DNA of 64,000 bases from contig OZ034975.1 of the NCBI GenBank assembly GCA_964030785.1, positions 46,154,569-46,218,568 of the forward strand. Direction: 5' to 3'. The first letter of the stretch is position 1. The number at the start of each line of letters is the position of its first letter. Of the stretch, positions 23,278 through 35,735 are shown piece after piece. Position numbers and translations under genes: made by a program. Below the pieces are notes generated by a model. The model was not told the origin of the DNA, ran no database searches, and saw only the letters and a list, made by a program, of their open reading frames with translations. This DNA comes from Siderastrea siderea. Taxonomy: Eukaryota > Cnidaria > Anthozoa > Scleractinia > Rhizangiidae.

Positions 23278-26200
23278 TTAATAACTTTGCTTTGCTTTCT
23301 TGGCACGAGAAGCTTCAAACTGTTTACTGGTTCTAAGGCATTCCTCAGCCTCCTCTGCATCATGCTGTGTCAGAATGTGCCTTTTGAGATTTCCGCGTCG
23401 TTTTAAATGCTGTCCACAAAGATCGCATTCAAATGGCTTCTCTGTGTTATGTGTTCGCTTGTGATTCCACAGATTACTAGAATGCTTGAAAACCTTTGGG
23501 CATTTGTTACACTTGTACGGCCACAAATTGGTATGAGTTTTCTTATGTGCTGAAAGAGCACTTGACCATGTGAAAGTCTTACCGCATACTTCACATGTAT
23601 AAACAGTCTTCTTTTCTCCATTTCTAATGCCAACGCGTGATCTCGGACGACCCACTTTGTGCACACTCCACTGATGGACTGAGACTGTATTTAGACAACG
23701 GAACATCTTGCCACAAAGACTGCACTTGCAAGGTTTCTCTCCCGTGTGAATTCGCTCGTGGTCTCGACGCTGGTATCTGCATCTGAATCCGCGCCCACAG
23801 TACTGACAGACATATGGCTTCTTACCAGTGTGAAGTAACTTGTGCTTCTCAAGATGACCTCGTTGGCGGAATGATTTTCCACACTCAGTGCATTTATAGG
23901 GTCTTATGTCGTAATGGATGTTCATATGTGCTTTGTACGCTCTTTTTGAAGTCAAAACTCTTCCACATTCCACACACTCAAGAGATTTCTTTGCTTTATT
24001 TTTCTTGGCTCCTGCAAATACACAGATAGTTATAGACTAAAAAAATTATCAGCAACCCAATCGCCAAGTTCTTTACAGAGTACACCCCCTTCCCCTTTCA
24101 ATCTATCAACCTAGCTTATCTACCTAACCTACCTAGCTTTTCATTCCAAATAATTTCTTACACACAGACCATCCAAACGAGGAGGGGAGGAAGGCATCAA
24201 ATTTTTGGACAAAGATATGCTGCCCAGAGTTTGAAGCCATAACCCTATTTCATGCCAAAATACAGGCCTTGTCAGATTCTTCCCAGTACAGTCAACTCTC
24301 GCCTTGCGGACACCTCGCTATTACAGACACTCTGTTATTACGGACAGAAGCTGTAGTCCCAGCGAAGAAGAACTACTGAAAACAACTCCCGCTATTACGG
24401 ACTTTCTCTATTACGGACACTAAATCTAGGTTCCGATGGTGTCCGTTGTAGCAGGAATTGACTGTATTCATGCACAACTCTAAAATTTTCCTCGTTTTCA
24501 GATGAAAATGGCAAAAATAAATGAAAAATAAATAAATAATGACTAAATGAATCAAAGAAATAAAGAAATGAACAAATAAATGAATAAATGAACAAACGAA
24601 CGAACGAACGAACGAACGAACGAACGAACTATGAAATAGATATTTAATGAGCCATAAACTCACTGACATGTTGATAGGTGAGCCACATCAGCTGCAACTG
24701 GTTTTCACTGTAGGTCCATTATATTCAAATCGTAATGTGAGTTAGGTATGGTGATCTAATATCATTAGAAGTTGGAAATGTCGGTTTTTGAAAGGCAGGA
24801 AAACCAAGAAAACCTGGAGAAACGGCGTCCAAGCAAGACAAAAAGGTCCAGCAACAAACTCAGCAGAGTTTAGGACTCTCATCTGGGGCACACTAATGGC
24901 AGATGAGAGTATCCATTATCATTTAGCCAGACAGATATCTAGACATCCAAAGGGCATCCACCTTTGGAGGAAATACATTGAAATGCTTGTAATCCTTTAG
25001 GCTGCCTGAAGGCAGCCGATTTTTTGAATGACTGGCCACCCTGTTTCCAGTAACTACTGATACCTGATTTTCCTTTACATGGCGTTCCCTGAGATCTTTC
25101 TTTCTTTTGCTCTGAGTTATCTGGTTCCAAAAGACAAGGCAACACAACAACATCCACTTCTTGAACAAGAGGGGAACTTGCTTCTTTACTCACATCAGTA
25201 GTGCTGGTTTTTACCAAGTCGGTACACAGTTCTATAAAAATAAAAACACATCACCTGTTCTATACAACCTTAAATCCTAGCTGAACAACCAAGATCCTGT
25301 CTCAGTTCCAATGATCACATGACGCATGATGACATTTAGACACTGGCCTTGTCTCCTAGACTTTGTCACACTTAGAAAAGGGAACATAGTCCCTGGTGGT
25401 ACCATCTGGCATCCTTACACACATTTAGAGGGTGGAAGGAAGGGAACTTGTACATGGAGGCTCGTTCTGTGAGGCTGCCCTGCTCTTTATTGTAAGAAGT
25501 TGAGAGGCCAAATGACTTTTTCTTAATGCATTAGTTCCTTAAAACCATTCACAAAAAAATCTGGAAATTTCCATTGGACTGTAAATGGTACAGCTATTTT
25601 TGTTTACCCAACTGAAAAATTCCAATATGAACAGAACGTCTCAACAGGTAGTCCAGAATTCCCAATTAGAGTATCCAAGCAGAAAATTGTGTTCCATTTG
25701 CTTTCTTAAAGCAAATGTTAAACAACCTAAGATTACCGGGGGGGGGGGAACTCCCTAGTATTTTGCAGGGTTTATTCTGGAAATAGGCCAATGAGGGCCC
25801 GGTGGGCCCCCTTCTGTAATTTTAGGGGGCCCTTTTTCAAGAAAGGGAGTCCAAGAAAGAAGCGACTGAGAATGCTTAGACTCGGGTAACTGCAGACTCC
25901 CGGATGTTTGTCTCGTAAATTAATGGCTCTCATTGCTTGCAATGGAAGAAAAAAGAATAACTCAAAAGCAACTTAAGAAAGTGTGGAATATGGAGAAGGG
26001 AAAGGCAATCAAAACAGTAAGAATCTATAAATTTCAAATTATAGAGCGGTGATCACATTAGTCTTATCATCAGTGACATTTTCTAACACATTATTTCTGA
26101 AAATTAGTACTTATCTTTGGGCACAATTTTCTGCTCATTATTTGACGTACCAAAGTAAATGTTTTGCAGCATTTTTTTTCGACTTGCGGAAGTCCCGTAA

Positions 26201-27923
26201 AGCCGGGCTCTAGAATAAACCCTGGCATTTTGTTAAGTTTCCCCAGTTGTTCCCGAGTACCCAGTAAGCCTGCTTGCTGCTTGCAGAGACCCGTAGTTCT
26301 CCTGCAATCAACAACTTTAAACATAGGTTAAGAAATCAGTATGTTTGTAGATGGCTAAGCAACTAACTGATGCCGACGTGTTTAGTAATAACTGTACTTA
26401 TCTATTTTTTCAAATTTAAGTGTAGTTAGCCTACTTCATGTAATAGCAACATTTTGTATTTTGATATTTATATATTTTGCACATTAGGTATGAAGATCCC
26501 CTCCAGGGAACCTAATAAAGTTTATTGTATTGGAAGAGAGAAGATGTGGAGTTTAGATTCTAGTCTAAGGAAACAACACAGAGGAAGAGACCAAGACTCA
26601 AACTGAACCACAAACATTCCCACCCAATGAATGATGTGTTAGTCACCTGAACAGCACTTGGTGCTATAGGGGGTTACTAGAAAGGTCAGCCCTGTCAAAA
26701 TGGTTTGTAGTAGTTGGCAGGATAACAGAGGCAGTAGGCAGTAAGAGCTAAGAGTACATTTATTATTAGTCAGCATTAGTGAACTCAAGTGTGAACTAGG
26801 CATAAAATCCATGAATGTAGGAAGCAAAATTGCCAGCTGCTGGCACATTTTGATGGGGCTGAAAGGTGCCAACTTTAACACTTCTACAGTAACAATACCA
26901 TCCTCTAATTACAGCAGTCTTTCTACCTTTTGTTGAGGCAGAGCCATCTTTGCACCCTTGCTCCATTTGTTGATTATGTTCACCTTCATGCTGTATAACA
27001 TCTGACTGTTTAGGCAAAGGTGAGTTGGATTCTACATCTTGAACAACAGCTGAGGTCACTTCATTGGGCAACACATTGGGATCCTGGCTGGATAGCATTG
27101 GATTTGAAGAACTTGATTCAGAAATGGGAACTGTAGTGCAGGATTTTTCCCTCTCAGTTGCTGCGGGAACATCTGACAGATTCCTCTCCTTATCTGTATC
27201 ACTTCCCTGACCCGAACACGTTCCAACTTTCTTTGATAAATTTCCAGCTTCTTCAGCAGGTGAAATAATTTGCATTCCAGAATCTGCAGCACTTTTGCCA
27301 GTTTCATCACTTCTGCTATTAACACTTCTGGCAGATTTCTTTTTCAAAAAGTTTTTAAGAGCCAGTTTTGTGGCATTTGTGATCTGAGTTCCTCTTGCTG
27401 GATTTGCTGTTGTTTCTGCTTGCCTCGTTATTGGGGCATTTGAATTCTTCTCAAGCCCTGCATCATACTGAGCCGACTGAGGCATCTGAGTACATGTAAC
27501 TTTACCTCTTTTGATGCACAGACTTATCGATGGCTGTTGTAGATTAACCAAAGGCTTTAGAGGATAAGAAATAGTTGTCTTTGGCAACAAGGTTGGTAAC
27601 AAATTGGAGTTCGCTGGCTTTGATGTCTTTTTCCTTGTCAAACACGTTTTGAGTTTTTCCACAACATCACTGTTTGAAGTCTCCTGGACTTCAACAGCTG
27701 TATTTTCTGTGGAATTCACACCATTTTTGGACAATGTTTGAGAAGAAACAGCTGGGTTAAGTAACGTGGGTGAAATATGGACAACATGAACAGTTTTGTC
27801 ACTGCTGTCTCTTACGGTTTCTCCATTTTCTATTACTTCTTCACTGGATACTGGATCAGTGAATTCAACAATTATGTTGACGGCATCAGATGGCAAGTCA
27901 GGAGAATTTGTATCTATCTCCAT
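23278..27923 (-). CDS. C2H2 zinc-finger protein, seven fingers (632 aa)
   Basis: Probable nuclear DNA-binding protein; the family member is not recognised. Three exons with consistent phases: 26927-27923, 25064-25231 and 23278-24011 (1899 bases). The first ~330 residues are acidic/Ser-Thr-rich and disordered, without known domains. The last exon encodes seven C2H2 fingers (CVECGRVLTSKRAYKAHMNIH onward, then YKCTECGKSF, YVCQYCGRGF, CKCSLCGKMF, YTCEVCGKTF, YKCNKCPKVF and FECDLCGQHL), partly joined by TGEKP-type linkers, and a short Lys-rich tail. A longer linker with VGRPRSRVG separates fingers 4 and 5; GRPRSR resembles an AT-hook-like patch. The ATG at 27923 has a good context, but the frame stays open upstream to 27966, so a 5' exon may exist. 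The donor at 26926 was chosen because it alone keeps frame with the next exon. Confidence 0.82.
24289..24464. mobile_element. pogo/Tigger-like MITE with TA duplication
   Basis: Ends CAGTCAACTCTCGC and its inverted counterpart (GGAATTGACTG) are flanked by TA on both sides (24287-24288 and 24465-24466). The interior repeats TATTACGGACA words. CAGT-type ends with TA duplication fit pogo/Tigger. It lies in intron 2 of the zinc-finger gene. Confidence 0.75.
24595..24629. repeat. (CGAA)n microsatellite
   Basis: About nine tandem CGAA units, in an intron of the zinc-finger gene. Confidence 0.95.
25232..26926. other. intron 1 of zinc-finger gene
   Basis: No further exon is needed here, because phases of the flanking exons agree. 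A stretch near 26450-26530 ending in CCTAATAAAGTTTATTGTATTG resembles a non-LTR retrotransposon tail. A short G run lies at 25738-25748. Confidence 0.5.
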
Positions 27924-28786
27924 TTGTTGTTTAAACCAGTTCTCTATGGCACTTTCCTTTAGCGAGGCATCTTGATCTTAATACTGCAGACGAAAGCCCA
28001 AATATTCTGCAAGGAAACATAAAAACATATTTTGCTATTGAAATATGCCACACAAGAACTAGAAGTAAAGGGTTTAAGTTGCGTTTTAAGTTTCCCTAGA
28101 TTTTTCGAGGGGGAGGGGGGGGGGGTTGGGGGAGGTTGGTTTGGAGTGATTGCAGAATACCCTGCAACTTCCATAGGACGTGAGGTAAAAAAAAGTAGGC
28201 ACCATTGTTACTCAATGAGATGCTAATGAACTGCAGGGTATTCTGGGTCTTACTTTGGGTGGAAGACACAGAATTTGCAAAACAATTAAGGTATTGTATT
28301 CTTTATTGTACAGTAGTATGGAGCTCCATTTCCGCCAAAATTCGATGTTTATATTTGACATTCGACTTGTTGCATTTTATGCTATATTATACAAGGCGTC
28401 ATTCAACTTTGTTGATTTCTGGTTCAACCTTTCCCATTGCAAATGGTACTTTACGTTTTTGACATTCAACATCACGAATTTGGCATGCTAAATTGACGAT
28501 TTCTCCTCTTTCTTATAAGAATGTCAACCATGGGCATTTAACTTTCGAAGTTTCGTTTTCAACACCCTAGATTACGTCTCGATTTTGATACTACGACGTT
28601 GCGACATCCAACTTCTTGTATTCGGCTTCGTTTGATATCCTTCCGCAATCCAACAAGGGAAAACATCGCGGGCGCAGCTAGCCCCCGCCCCCTCCCCAAG
28701 GTGGAAGTTGGCAACAATCCCTCCAGTAGAGTGGAGTAGCGAGAATTTACCCTACCCCATGACGGTCAAATGTTTGTCGTTTCAAC

Positions 28787-29708
28787 ATGGCGGAAGGAAC
28801 GAAGTAAACGCTGTTCTAAACCATTTTGTGTAATTTCTGCAATGACTACAGAATGAAGTAAGTAACCATTTGTTTTTCTTATATATTGTGCTTACCTGCA
28901 TCGCCATATTTATAGATAAAGTAATTTTTTTATGATTGAATACGTCTTTGACCTTGTTGCGTTCGATGTTTACTAATACCGTGTTATTTACTCTTATCCG
29001 TCTCTTGTCATCCTCGTTCCTTTTGGATTTTTGGTATCTATTTCGTATTTTTTTGAAGCAAAGCATTATTCTTAGGTTTTAAGGCAATAGTATGTTGCAA
29101 GTTTAAAAAAGACTCAAAATGTTACGTTGCTATTCTTGTATGTAACGGGAGACTATGTAAAATTCCCAGGCCAAAACATCCGAATTAAGAAATTTTCCTT
29201 TCCTTAATAATATGTAAATATCATTAATGAGCTTAACAGGTTACTGGTGGGCTCCTGGTATTATTGAATAAATTATATGTGTGCTTCAGTCAACAGATGT
29301 CAGCTGACATACCCTATTTGTGTGATGCTATAACAGATATCATAAGGGATCTTGACAGATTTGAAGCGACGGGGGTTCCATCAAATGACCTTCAGCCTTT
29401 AATCAGTAAACTTGATTTTGTGCAAAGAATAGCTGTTACCCTGGATGTGGATGAAGTGGTTACAGAGTATGTTGGGTCTGCCTACAGGAAGTTAGTCGAG
29501 AGTGAACAAAGTAATCAATTGCAAGCTGGATACCAAGCTCCATTGAACTGTAGTGGAGGACGAGGAAGACCGTCTTTTGAAATAAGTGAGGAGCAGCTAC
29601 AATTTTTGCTTGAACAAGGTTTTCAAGTAAAGGACATAAGTAGCATTCTTGGGGTTAGTTGCAGGACTGTCGCGAGGAGGATGTCAAGCTTTGGCTTGAG
29701 TGTATCAG
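28787..29708 (+). CDS. left arm: 5' exons of a transposase/integrase-type HTH protein
   Basis: Exon 1 (28787-28803, ATG GCG GAA GGA ACG AA) joins exon 2 (29290-29708) in frame, giving MAEGTNQQMSADIPYL and about 145 residues up to the donor at 29709. Near the end are GGRGRPSFEISEEQLQFLLE and a helix-turn-helix-like stretch (FQVKDISSILGVSCRTVARR, then FGLSVS). This N-terminal layout (GRP-x-F/Y-x-I-x-x-E-Q-L plus HTH) is what I recall from animal proteins that continue into an integrase-core domain; no such domain follows here. Only the 5' part of the gene is present, so a full product is unlikely. Confidence 0.6.
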
Positions 29709-30572
29709 GTACTAAACTGTACATGTGCAAGTGTACAACATTGACAATTCATGTAAAATGTTATTGTCACACTGTCAGCCCAGTCAAAATGTTTGTTAGT
29801 AGTTGGCAAGATGCCTGGAGTAGTAGGCAGCAGGAGTCAAAGCCTTTTCACCAATGACTGCTGTGCCTTGCATACAAGGGAGATCCGCAGACATGCTCCC
29901 TGAAAAATGTTGAAAATATTTGCTTCAAATAACTCTAGTGCATTTTGGAGGGATAAAATCAGCTTCTATTTTATAGCTTTTAAATAACACTTATGAAGAG
30001 CATTTTTTCAAATCCCAGTTGTTTTCCACTAGAAGGTTTAGGCAAGTACCATTACTTGCTAACAATGTAAATTTAAAAAAATGTATATATAAAATTATAA
30101 ACGATCATCGCTTAGTGCGTGAAACTCGAGTTACAATTACTTTCTATCTTTAAATTTGTATTTAACTCTGCATATTCATGCATAGAGCACTCCTAGGATA
30201 AGTGAAACAATCTCTTCATTGTTTATTCGTTTATAATTTTATATATACATTTTTAATAAAAATTAATTTAAAAAAAATAGAATAAATAAAAAAATAAATA
30301 AATAAAATAAAATAGAAGCTGATTTTATCCCCCCAAAATGCACTAGACTTATTTGAAGCAAATATTTTCAACATTTTTCGGGGAGCATGTCTGCGGATCT
30401 CCCTTGTACGCAAGGCACAGCAGTCATTGGTGAAAAGGCTTTGACTCCTGCTGCCTACTACTCCAGGCATCTTGCCAACTACTTACAAACATTTTGACTG
30501 GGCTGACAGTGTGACAATAACATTTTACATGAATTGTCAATGTTGTACACTTGCACATGTACAGTTTAGTAC

Positions 30573-32420
30573 CTGTTACACTCAAGCCAAAGCTTGACAT
30601 CCTCCTCTCGACAGTCCTGCAACTAACCCCAAGAATGCTACTTATGTCCTTTACTTGAAAACCTTGTTCAAGCAAAAATTGTAGCTGCTCCTCACTTATT
30701 TCAAAAGACGGTCTTCCTCGTCCTCCACTACAGTTCAATGGAGCTTGGTATCCAGCTTGCAATTGATTACTTTGTTCACTCTCGACTAACTTCCTGTAGG
30801 CAGACCCAACATACTCTGTAACCACTTCATCCACATCCAGGGTAACAGCTATTCTTTGCACAAAATCAAGTTTACTGATTAAAGGCTGAAGGTCATTTGA
30901 TGGACCCCCGTCGCTTCAAATCTGTCAAGATCCCTTATGATATCTGTTATAGCATCACACAAATAGGGTATGTCAGCTGACATCTGTTGACTGAAGCACA
31001 CATATAATTTATTCAATAATACCAGGAGCCCACCAGTAACCTGTTAAGCTCATTAATGATATTTACATATTATTAAGGAAAGGAAAATTTCTTAATTCGG
31101 ATGTTTTGGCCTGGGAATTTTACATAGTCTCTCGTTACATACAAGAATAGCAACGTAACATTTTGAGTCTTTTTTAAACTTGCAACATACTATTGCCTTA
31201 AGACCTAAGAATAATGCTTTGCTTCAAAAAAATACGAAATAGATACCAAAAATCCAAAAGGAACGAGGATGACAAGAGACGGATAAGAGTAATGCATCAG
31301 TCAATTCCAGCTGCGCCCATCCCCCCCCCGGGCAACTGCGGGGCATTTGCGTGCCTTGTCAGTCCCGGGGGTGGGGCATTAGCAAATTTGGCACGGCCCG
31401 GGGGTCGGGCATTTGCCTACCCCCGGGCTTTTGACACACACGTGGTTTCCGACTCGAAATCCAAACATGAAGGATTTTATCGCAAAGGACCAGCAGTTCG
31501 TCGCAGATTGGATCGTCTGTTAAGGACTGGACAAACTTGTAGAGGTTTTCTCGATTTTATGCATTTCTTCATTGCTTATCAAGGCACAACTATCACTTAA
31601 TATAGCGAGATCGGGAACGATCAACGTGAATCGACGTACGCATTCTTCTTAAGGATTTAAATAAAATTTAGCCGCGATGATTCTTAAATTCTAAACATGT
31701 GTATAGGGATCGTCGTTTTATACTTTTGCATATTATTAAAATATTACAACAGATGACGTTACAACAGACTTTTATAATGTCAAGATTTTTGTTTACTAGC
31801 GAACTGTTTAAAACAAAACATTAAAGTAACAATCAACTATCAGGTAGTATTGTTGTCTGTGAAGTATTAAAATATCATCATTTGGCATTTATACTAACTT
31901 TATAAACATCGGATAGTGCCGTTACAAACAATAGAAGACGGAGAGGTAGGCCTACAGAAATGAAAAATCACACATAAAAATGCTGAAAGTGGTATTATTG
32001 TGCAGTGAATGAAAACTGCTGCAGTGTTGATTGGGGACGTACGATCCCGGGGGCCGGGCATTTGCCCTCTTCCTTCGTCCACACCGCAGGGCATTTGGCA
32101 GCTAAAGTGTCCCCACCCCCGGGAATTTGCCATCCGAGAGAAAAAAAATGCTAATGCTCGGGGGTTAGCCCGGGAGGGGGGGGGGGGCATGGGCGCAGCT
32201 GGAATTGACTGATGCATAAATAACACGGTATTAGTAAACATCGAACGCAACAAGGTCAAAGACGTATTCAATCATAAAAAAATTAATTTATCTATAAATA
32301 TGTCAATGCAGGTAAGCACAATATATAAGAAAAACAAATGGTTACTTACTTCATTCTGTAGTCATTGCAGAAATTACACAAAATGGTTTAGAACAGCGTT
32401 TACTTCGTTCCTTCCGCCAT
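30573..32420 (-). pseudogene. right arm: inverted, frameshifted copy of the HTH protein exons
   Basis: Mirror of the left-arm gene: exon 1 at 32404-32420, exon 2 at 30573-30990, same splice sites. One T is missing relative to the left copy at about 30905 (GGGGGTCCATC against GGGGGTTCCATC), which shifts the frame. A few substitutions occur elsewhere (for example VERRM against VARRM). Its intron 1 holds the 924-bp Harbinger-like insertion. Confidence 0.8.
31293..32216. mobile_element. Harbinger-like non-autonomous element with TAA duplication
   Basis: Ends TGCATCAGTCAATTCCAGCT on both strands are near-perfect for about 28 bp. It is flanked by TAA at 31290-31292 and 32217-32219; the left arm of the palindrome shows the empty site GAGTAAATAAC. 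A 3-bp TAA duplication fits PIF/Harbinger. Inner ends repeat GGGCATTTGC and CCCGGG words in inverted arrangement; there is no transposase ORF. Confidence 0.85.
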
Positions 32421-33044
32421 GTTGAAACGACAAACATTTGACCGTCATGGGGTAGGGTAAATTCTCGCTACTCCACTCTACTGGAGGGATTGTTGCCAAC
32501 TTCCACCTTGGGGAGGGGGCGGGGGCTAGCTGCGCCCGCGATGTTATCCCTTGTTGGATTGCGGAAGGATGTCAAACGAAGCCGAATAGAAGAAGTTGGA
32601 TGTCGCAACGTCGTAGTATCAAAATCGAGACGTAATCTAAGGTGTTGAAAACGAAACTTCGAAAGTTAAATGCCCATGGTTGACATTCTTATAAGAAAGA
32701 GGAGAAATCGTCAATTTAGCATGCCAAATTCGTAATGTTGAATGTCAAAAACGTAAAGTACCATTTGCAATGGGAAAGGTTGAGCCAGAAATCAACAAAG
32801 TTGAATGACGCCTTGTATAATATAGCATAAAATACAACAAGTCGAATGTCAAATATAAACATCGAATTTTGGCGGAAATGGAGCTCCATACCAGTAGGGT
32901 ATTCTTTTGCCCTGTTCATGTTTCGAGTTTTTGTGTTTATTGTTTTGCAAATTCTGTGTCTTCAGCTGCCTGATTTCTGCAATCCTACCGTTGGTCTATC
33001 TCGCTCTGAAAACCTCGCAATTTTTCCTTTGTTTCTTAAGCATT

Positions 33045-34690
33045 GTTTTCCTGCATTCTACTGTCAAATAAATCAATTTATATTCAAATAAATCCATCAA
33101 ATCAACATTTCTTTGGAGGTAGGTTAAGGTAGGTTAAAAGCTTGCAGGTTTCTAAACCGTTTTCAATAAAGTTCTGTTTCTAAAGCGGCAACTTCTCCAT
33201 ATGAAGGACTTTCTGAACTTTTAAGTAACGTAGTTATCTGATATTCTTACCAATTATTTTGATTCCAAACGTGACATATCTCAAGACATTCGCAGGCGCC
33301 ATCGGTGCCATTTTGAATCTAAATTTGACAGGGAACTGGGCCTAGAACAAAAATAAGTAGGGAGGGGTGGCAGATACTAGAAGTGTTGACAAGCGATTAT
33401 TTTTGCACACAGTGTGTTTGGCCAAAAAGCTTCGAATTAGGAGAAATCTGTAGCCTCTGGCCAGACTAAAGTATCCTCAAACCAAGTTAATGTCGATAAA
33501 GGTTCATTTTCGTGAGTGACGCAAAAATTTGTTGTGTGACTTTGGAGTAACAATGTTGGACAGTTGTCGTTTCTGAACAGTTTATATTGACATTAGTTTG
33601 TTCCTTGTTAGAATGGTTATGAATAAATGAAGGCTGCATACAGGTTAATATTTATTTTTCTTATTTACATTTTCACTGGCGTGCAGATAATTTCTGTCCA
33701 GTCGTAAATTTGGTCTTATTTTGTAACTTCAAACACCGTGGTAATGACAATGCCATGCTAAAATATTAAAATTCAAAACTTGTTTATGAACAAAGTAGAT
33801 ATCCATGTGTCTCTGGTGTAGTGAAGATTCTAACGTTGCTGTCTGAGAGGAAAATCGGTGCGGCTGGGACATAACGTTTAAAGGTTGATTTTGGTTGATT
33901 GGTGATCGCAGTCAAGGCCAAAACTGCAAATAATGGTATTTTGTTCATCTGATAAATATTTAAAGATATGGTAAAGAAGACATGTTTTTAAAAAAGAAAT
34001 GTTGTTTGTTGCAAGACAGGCGTGAAAACGCGCCACGGCAAACGCACCCACGTTGGGCGGTTATTCAATATCAAAAACAAAGCTTGGGGAAGCCCCTTTT
34101 CATGGCTTTCTGATTGGGCAAGACGATCATATAAGATTTGCATGACCACATCCTCGGTTCAATTTCTCTGTTGTTTATCAGAAGTGAACAACCCAAAAGT
34201 GCTGAAATTTTTGTTTACTCTAAGGGAAAGCCGAAAACGTTACCAAGGGCATACACGTAAAGAGCAAGGGACAACTTTGGATCAGCTAGAACAAAATCTT
34301 GACGTAAACAAGCTTCCACAGAGTCATCCTCGGAACCGACAGCCGATTGTCGACGAAAGAGACCTTCGGAATCCTTTTCGCCATCGGATAATGTTCGTGC
34401 TGAACGCCGAACCTCTGAAAATCAAAAGAAAAGTGCTACAGAACACAATGTAAATGCCAGAACAGGTCGTAGAGGCAGCAAGTTCACTAGCATCGTCATC
34501 TTAGAATATCAGAGAGTCACTTGAGCCACAATCACGCGAAGCTGTCACAATAGCAGTTACCAGCGGACAATTAGGTCCCTGTGTTTTGCCCAGGACGAGG
34601 ACGAAGATACGTTAGGGCTAAAAGATATCTTTTTAAGAAACTGAATGTTTTTGTCGTCTTTTCTTTCTTCTTGACGCTTTATGAGTGAAT
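33045..34690 (+). pseudogene. broken duplicate of the IkB gene 2 promoter and first exons
   Basis: This aligns with 36598-38455, which holds the promoter and exons 1-2 of the IkB gene below. Shared blocks include TATATTGACATTAGTTTGTTCC, GGGGAAGCCCC, ATTTGCATGAC and the GTGCTACAGAACAC coding stretch. About 215 bp around the exon-1/intron-1 region are missing, the coding stretch has frameshifts and stops (AACACAATGTAAATG; CATCATCTTAGAATATC) and a deletion before CAGGACGAGGACGAAGAT. No ankyrin exon follows it. It is a relic of a tandem duplication. Confidence 0.8.
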
Positions 34691-34955
34691 GACAGTTGTA
34701 CCAAATATTTTATTAGTGCGGGTCAAAACTCTCCAAGAAAATTGAAAGTTTTGAAAGCACCTTCTACGCATAAAAGTTCTGATATCCGCATCGGCAATTT
34801 CTCTTCAAAATAGTTGCGTAGTGTAATTCTAAAAGCAAAGCAGTTTAAGGATAGGGGATAAATTTTCACAAGGTAACAAAGTTTCTTTTCTGCTAGTCAC
34901 TAGATCTGTGGCTCATCGCTCTTAAGTCTGTAAGAAAAAACAATCAACTTCATCA

Positions 34956-35188
34956 ATGCACCCCGAGGAATCGACTCCTTGTGACAGAGCAAACTGTGGC
35001 CGGCAAACGCTCGCAGCAGTGGGAAATCCACCAAACAGGACAGCTAGCGCTTCGCAACATCAGTTGTCAGAAGGATTGGCTGACTGGTTCGTTGCAAAGC
35101 ACACGACAGATGAAGCTTTGTTTCGCCATTTGCTTTCTAAACACGGTTTCACGACGTCAGCTACAAGGTTATCGACTAAATACAGGTA
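34956..35188 (+). CDS. possible orphan exon, hypothetical
   Basis: A 77-codon ORF with an ATG start and a donor-like TACAG/GTAGGG at its end. The second half (LADWFVAKHTTDEALFRHLL, then SKHGF) looks helical and protein-like. No partner exon was found: joining to the IkB exon at 37934 would be out of phase. Family not recognised; it could be a transposon fragment. Confidence 0.25.
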
Positions 35189-35656
35189 GGGAGCTACCTG
35201 ATTTAAAGAATTCATGTGTGTCCTGCGGAATTTAATGCTTCTCTCGAAATGACTCATAAAGCTCTTGACAGCTGTCTCGATCTGTGGCTGCTTCCTCTAA
35301 GACAAACTGTTTGTTAGTGGATGCAGCCAGGAAGGGGAAGGAAAACTTAGAAGGAAAACTGAGTTTTCCATTTTCTTGGTACTTAAACGTCAACACTGTT
35401 TTACCCGCCATAGCGCGCTTATAACCACTGGGATCTGCAAATAAACACTACGCGCATCTTAAGTGTTGTTCATTAACTTGAAGCAATTAAAATGTGCACC
35501 CTAAGTTAAATTACCTTTTCTTTGAATTTGCAGATTTGTATGTGCATATTGTGACGTGATTCCTCCGCTACAATAAACCATGCAGTGCAAAGGGATACCC
35601 TGAGACATCTCGTACCATTTTCGCTCTTCTCAACCTCCTCGCCCTTTCTGACTGAG

Positions 35657-35735
35657 GTCTCCGAGCGAGCGAATCTCCGAGAGAATCTCCGAGTTGGATC
35701 TCCGAGCCAGATCTCCAAGCATGGTCTCCGAGCGG
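35657..35735. repeat. GATCTCCGAG minisatellite
   Basis: Five or six 13-16-bp units of NATCTCCGAGNN type, directly next to the hAT-like element at 35736. Confidence 0.75.

Larger units (their letters stand above)
28262..32967. repeat. ~4.7-kb inverted duplication of a gene 5' half
   Basis: The left arm (about 28262-30103) and right arm (about 30232-32967) are inverted copies around a ~128-bp spacer. They match over the CpG-rich upstream region, exon 1, intron 1, exon 2 and 3' flank. Identity is high in the exons and weak only near the centre and at 28290-28316. The right arm is longer because a 924-bp element sits at 31293-32216. Both gene copies point toward the centre. Confidence 0.9.

Noticed and set aside
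26091..26324. Possible zinc-finger gene exon (with CAG/GAGAACTACGGG)
   Set aside because: Flanking exons already join in phase without it, and its residues show no known motif.
31214..32271. ORFs on both strands in the palindrome's right arm
   Set aside because: Created by the GC-rich Harbinger-like insertion and its inverted repeats; no coding character.
28311..32897. CAGTAG direct repeats as target-site duplication of the large palindrome
   Set aside because: Inverted similarity continues outside them to about 28262 and 32967, so they are not clean boundaries.
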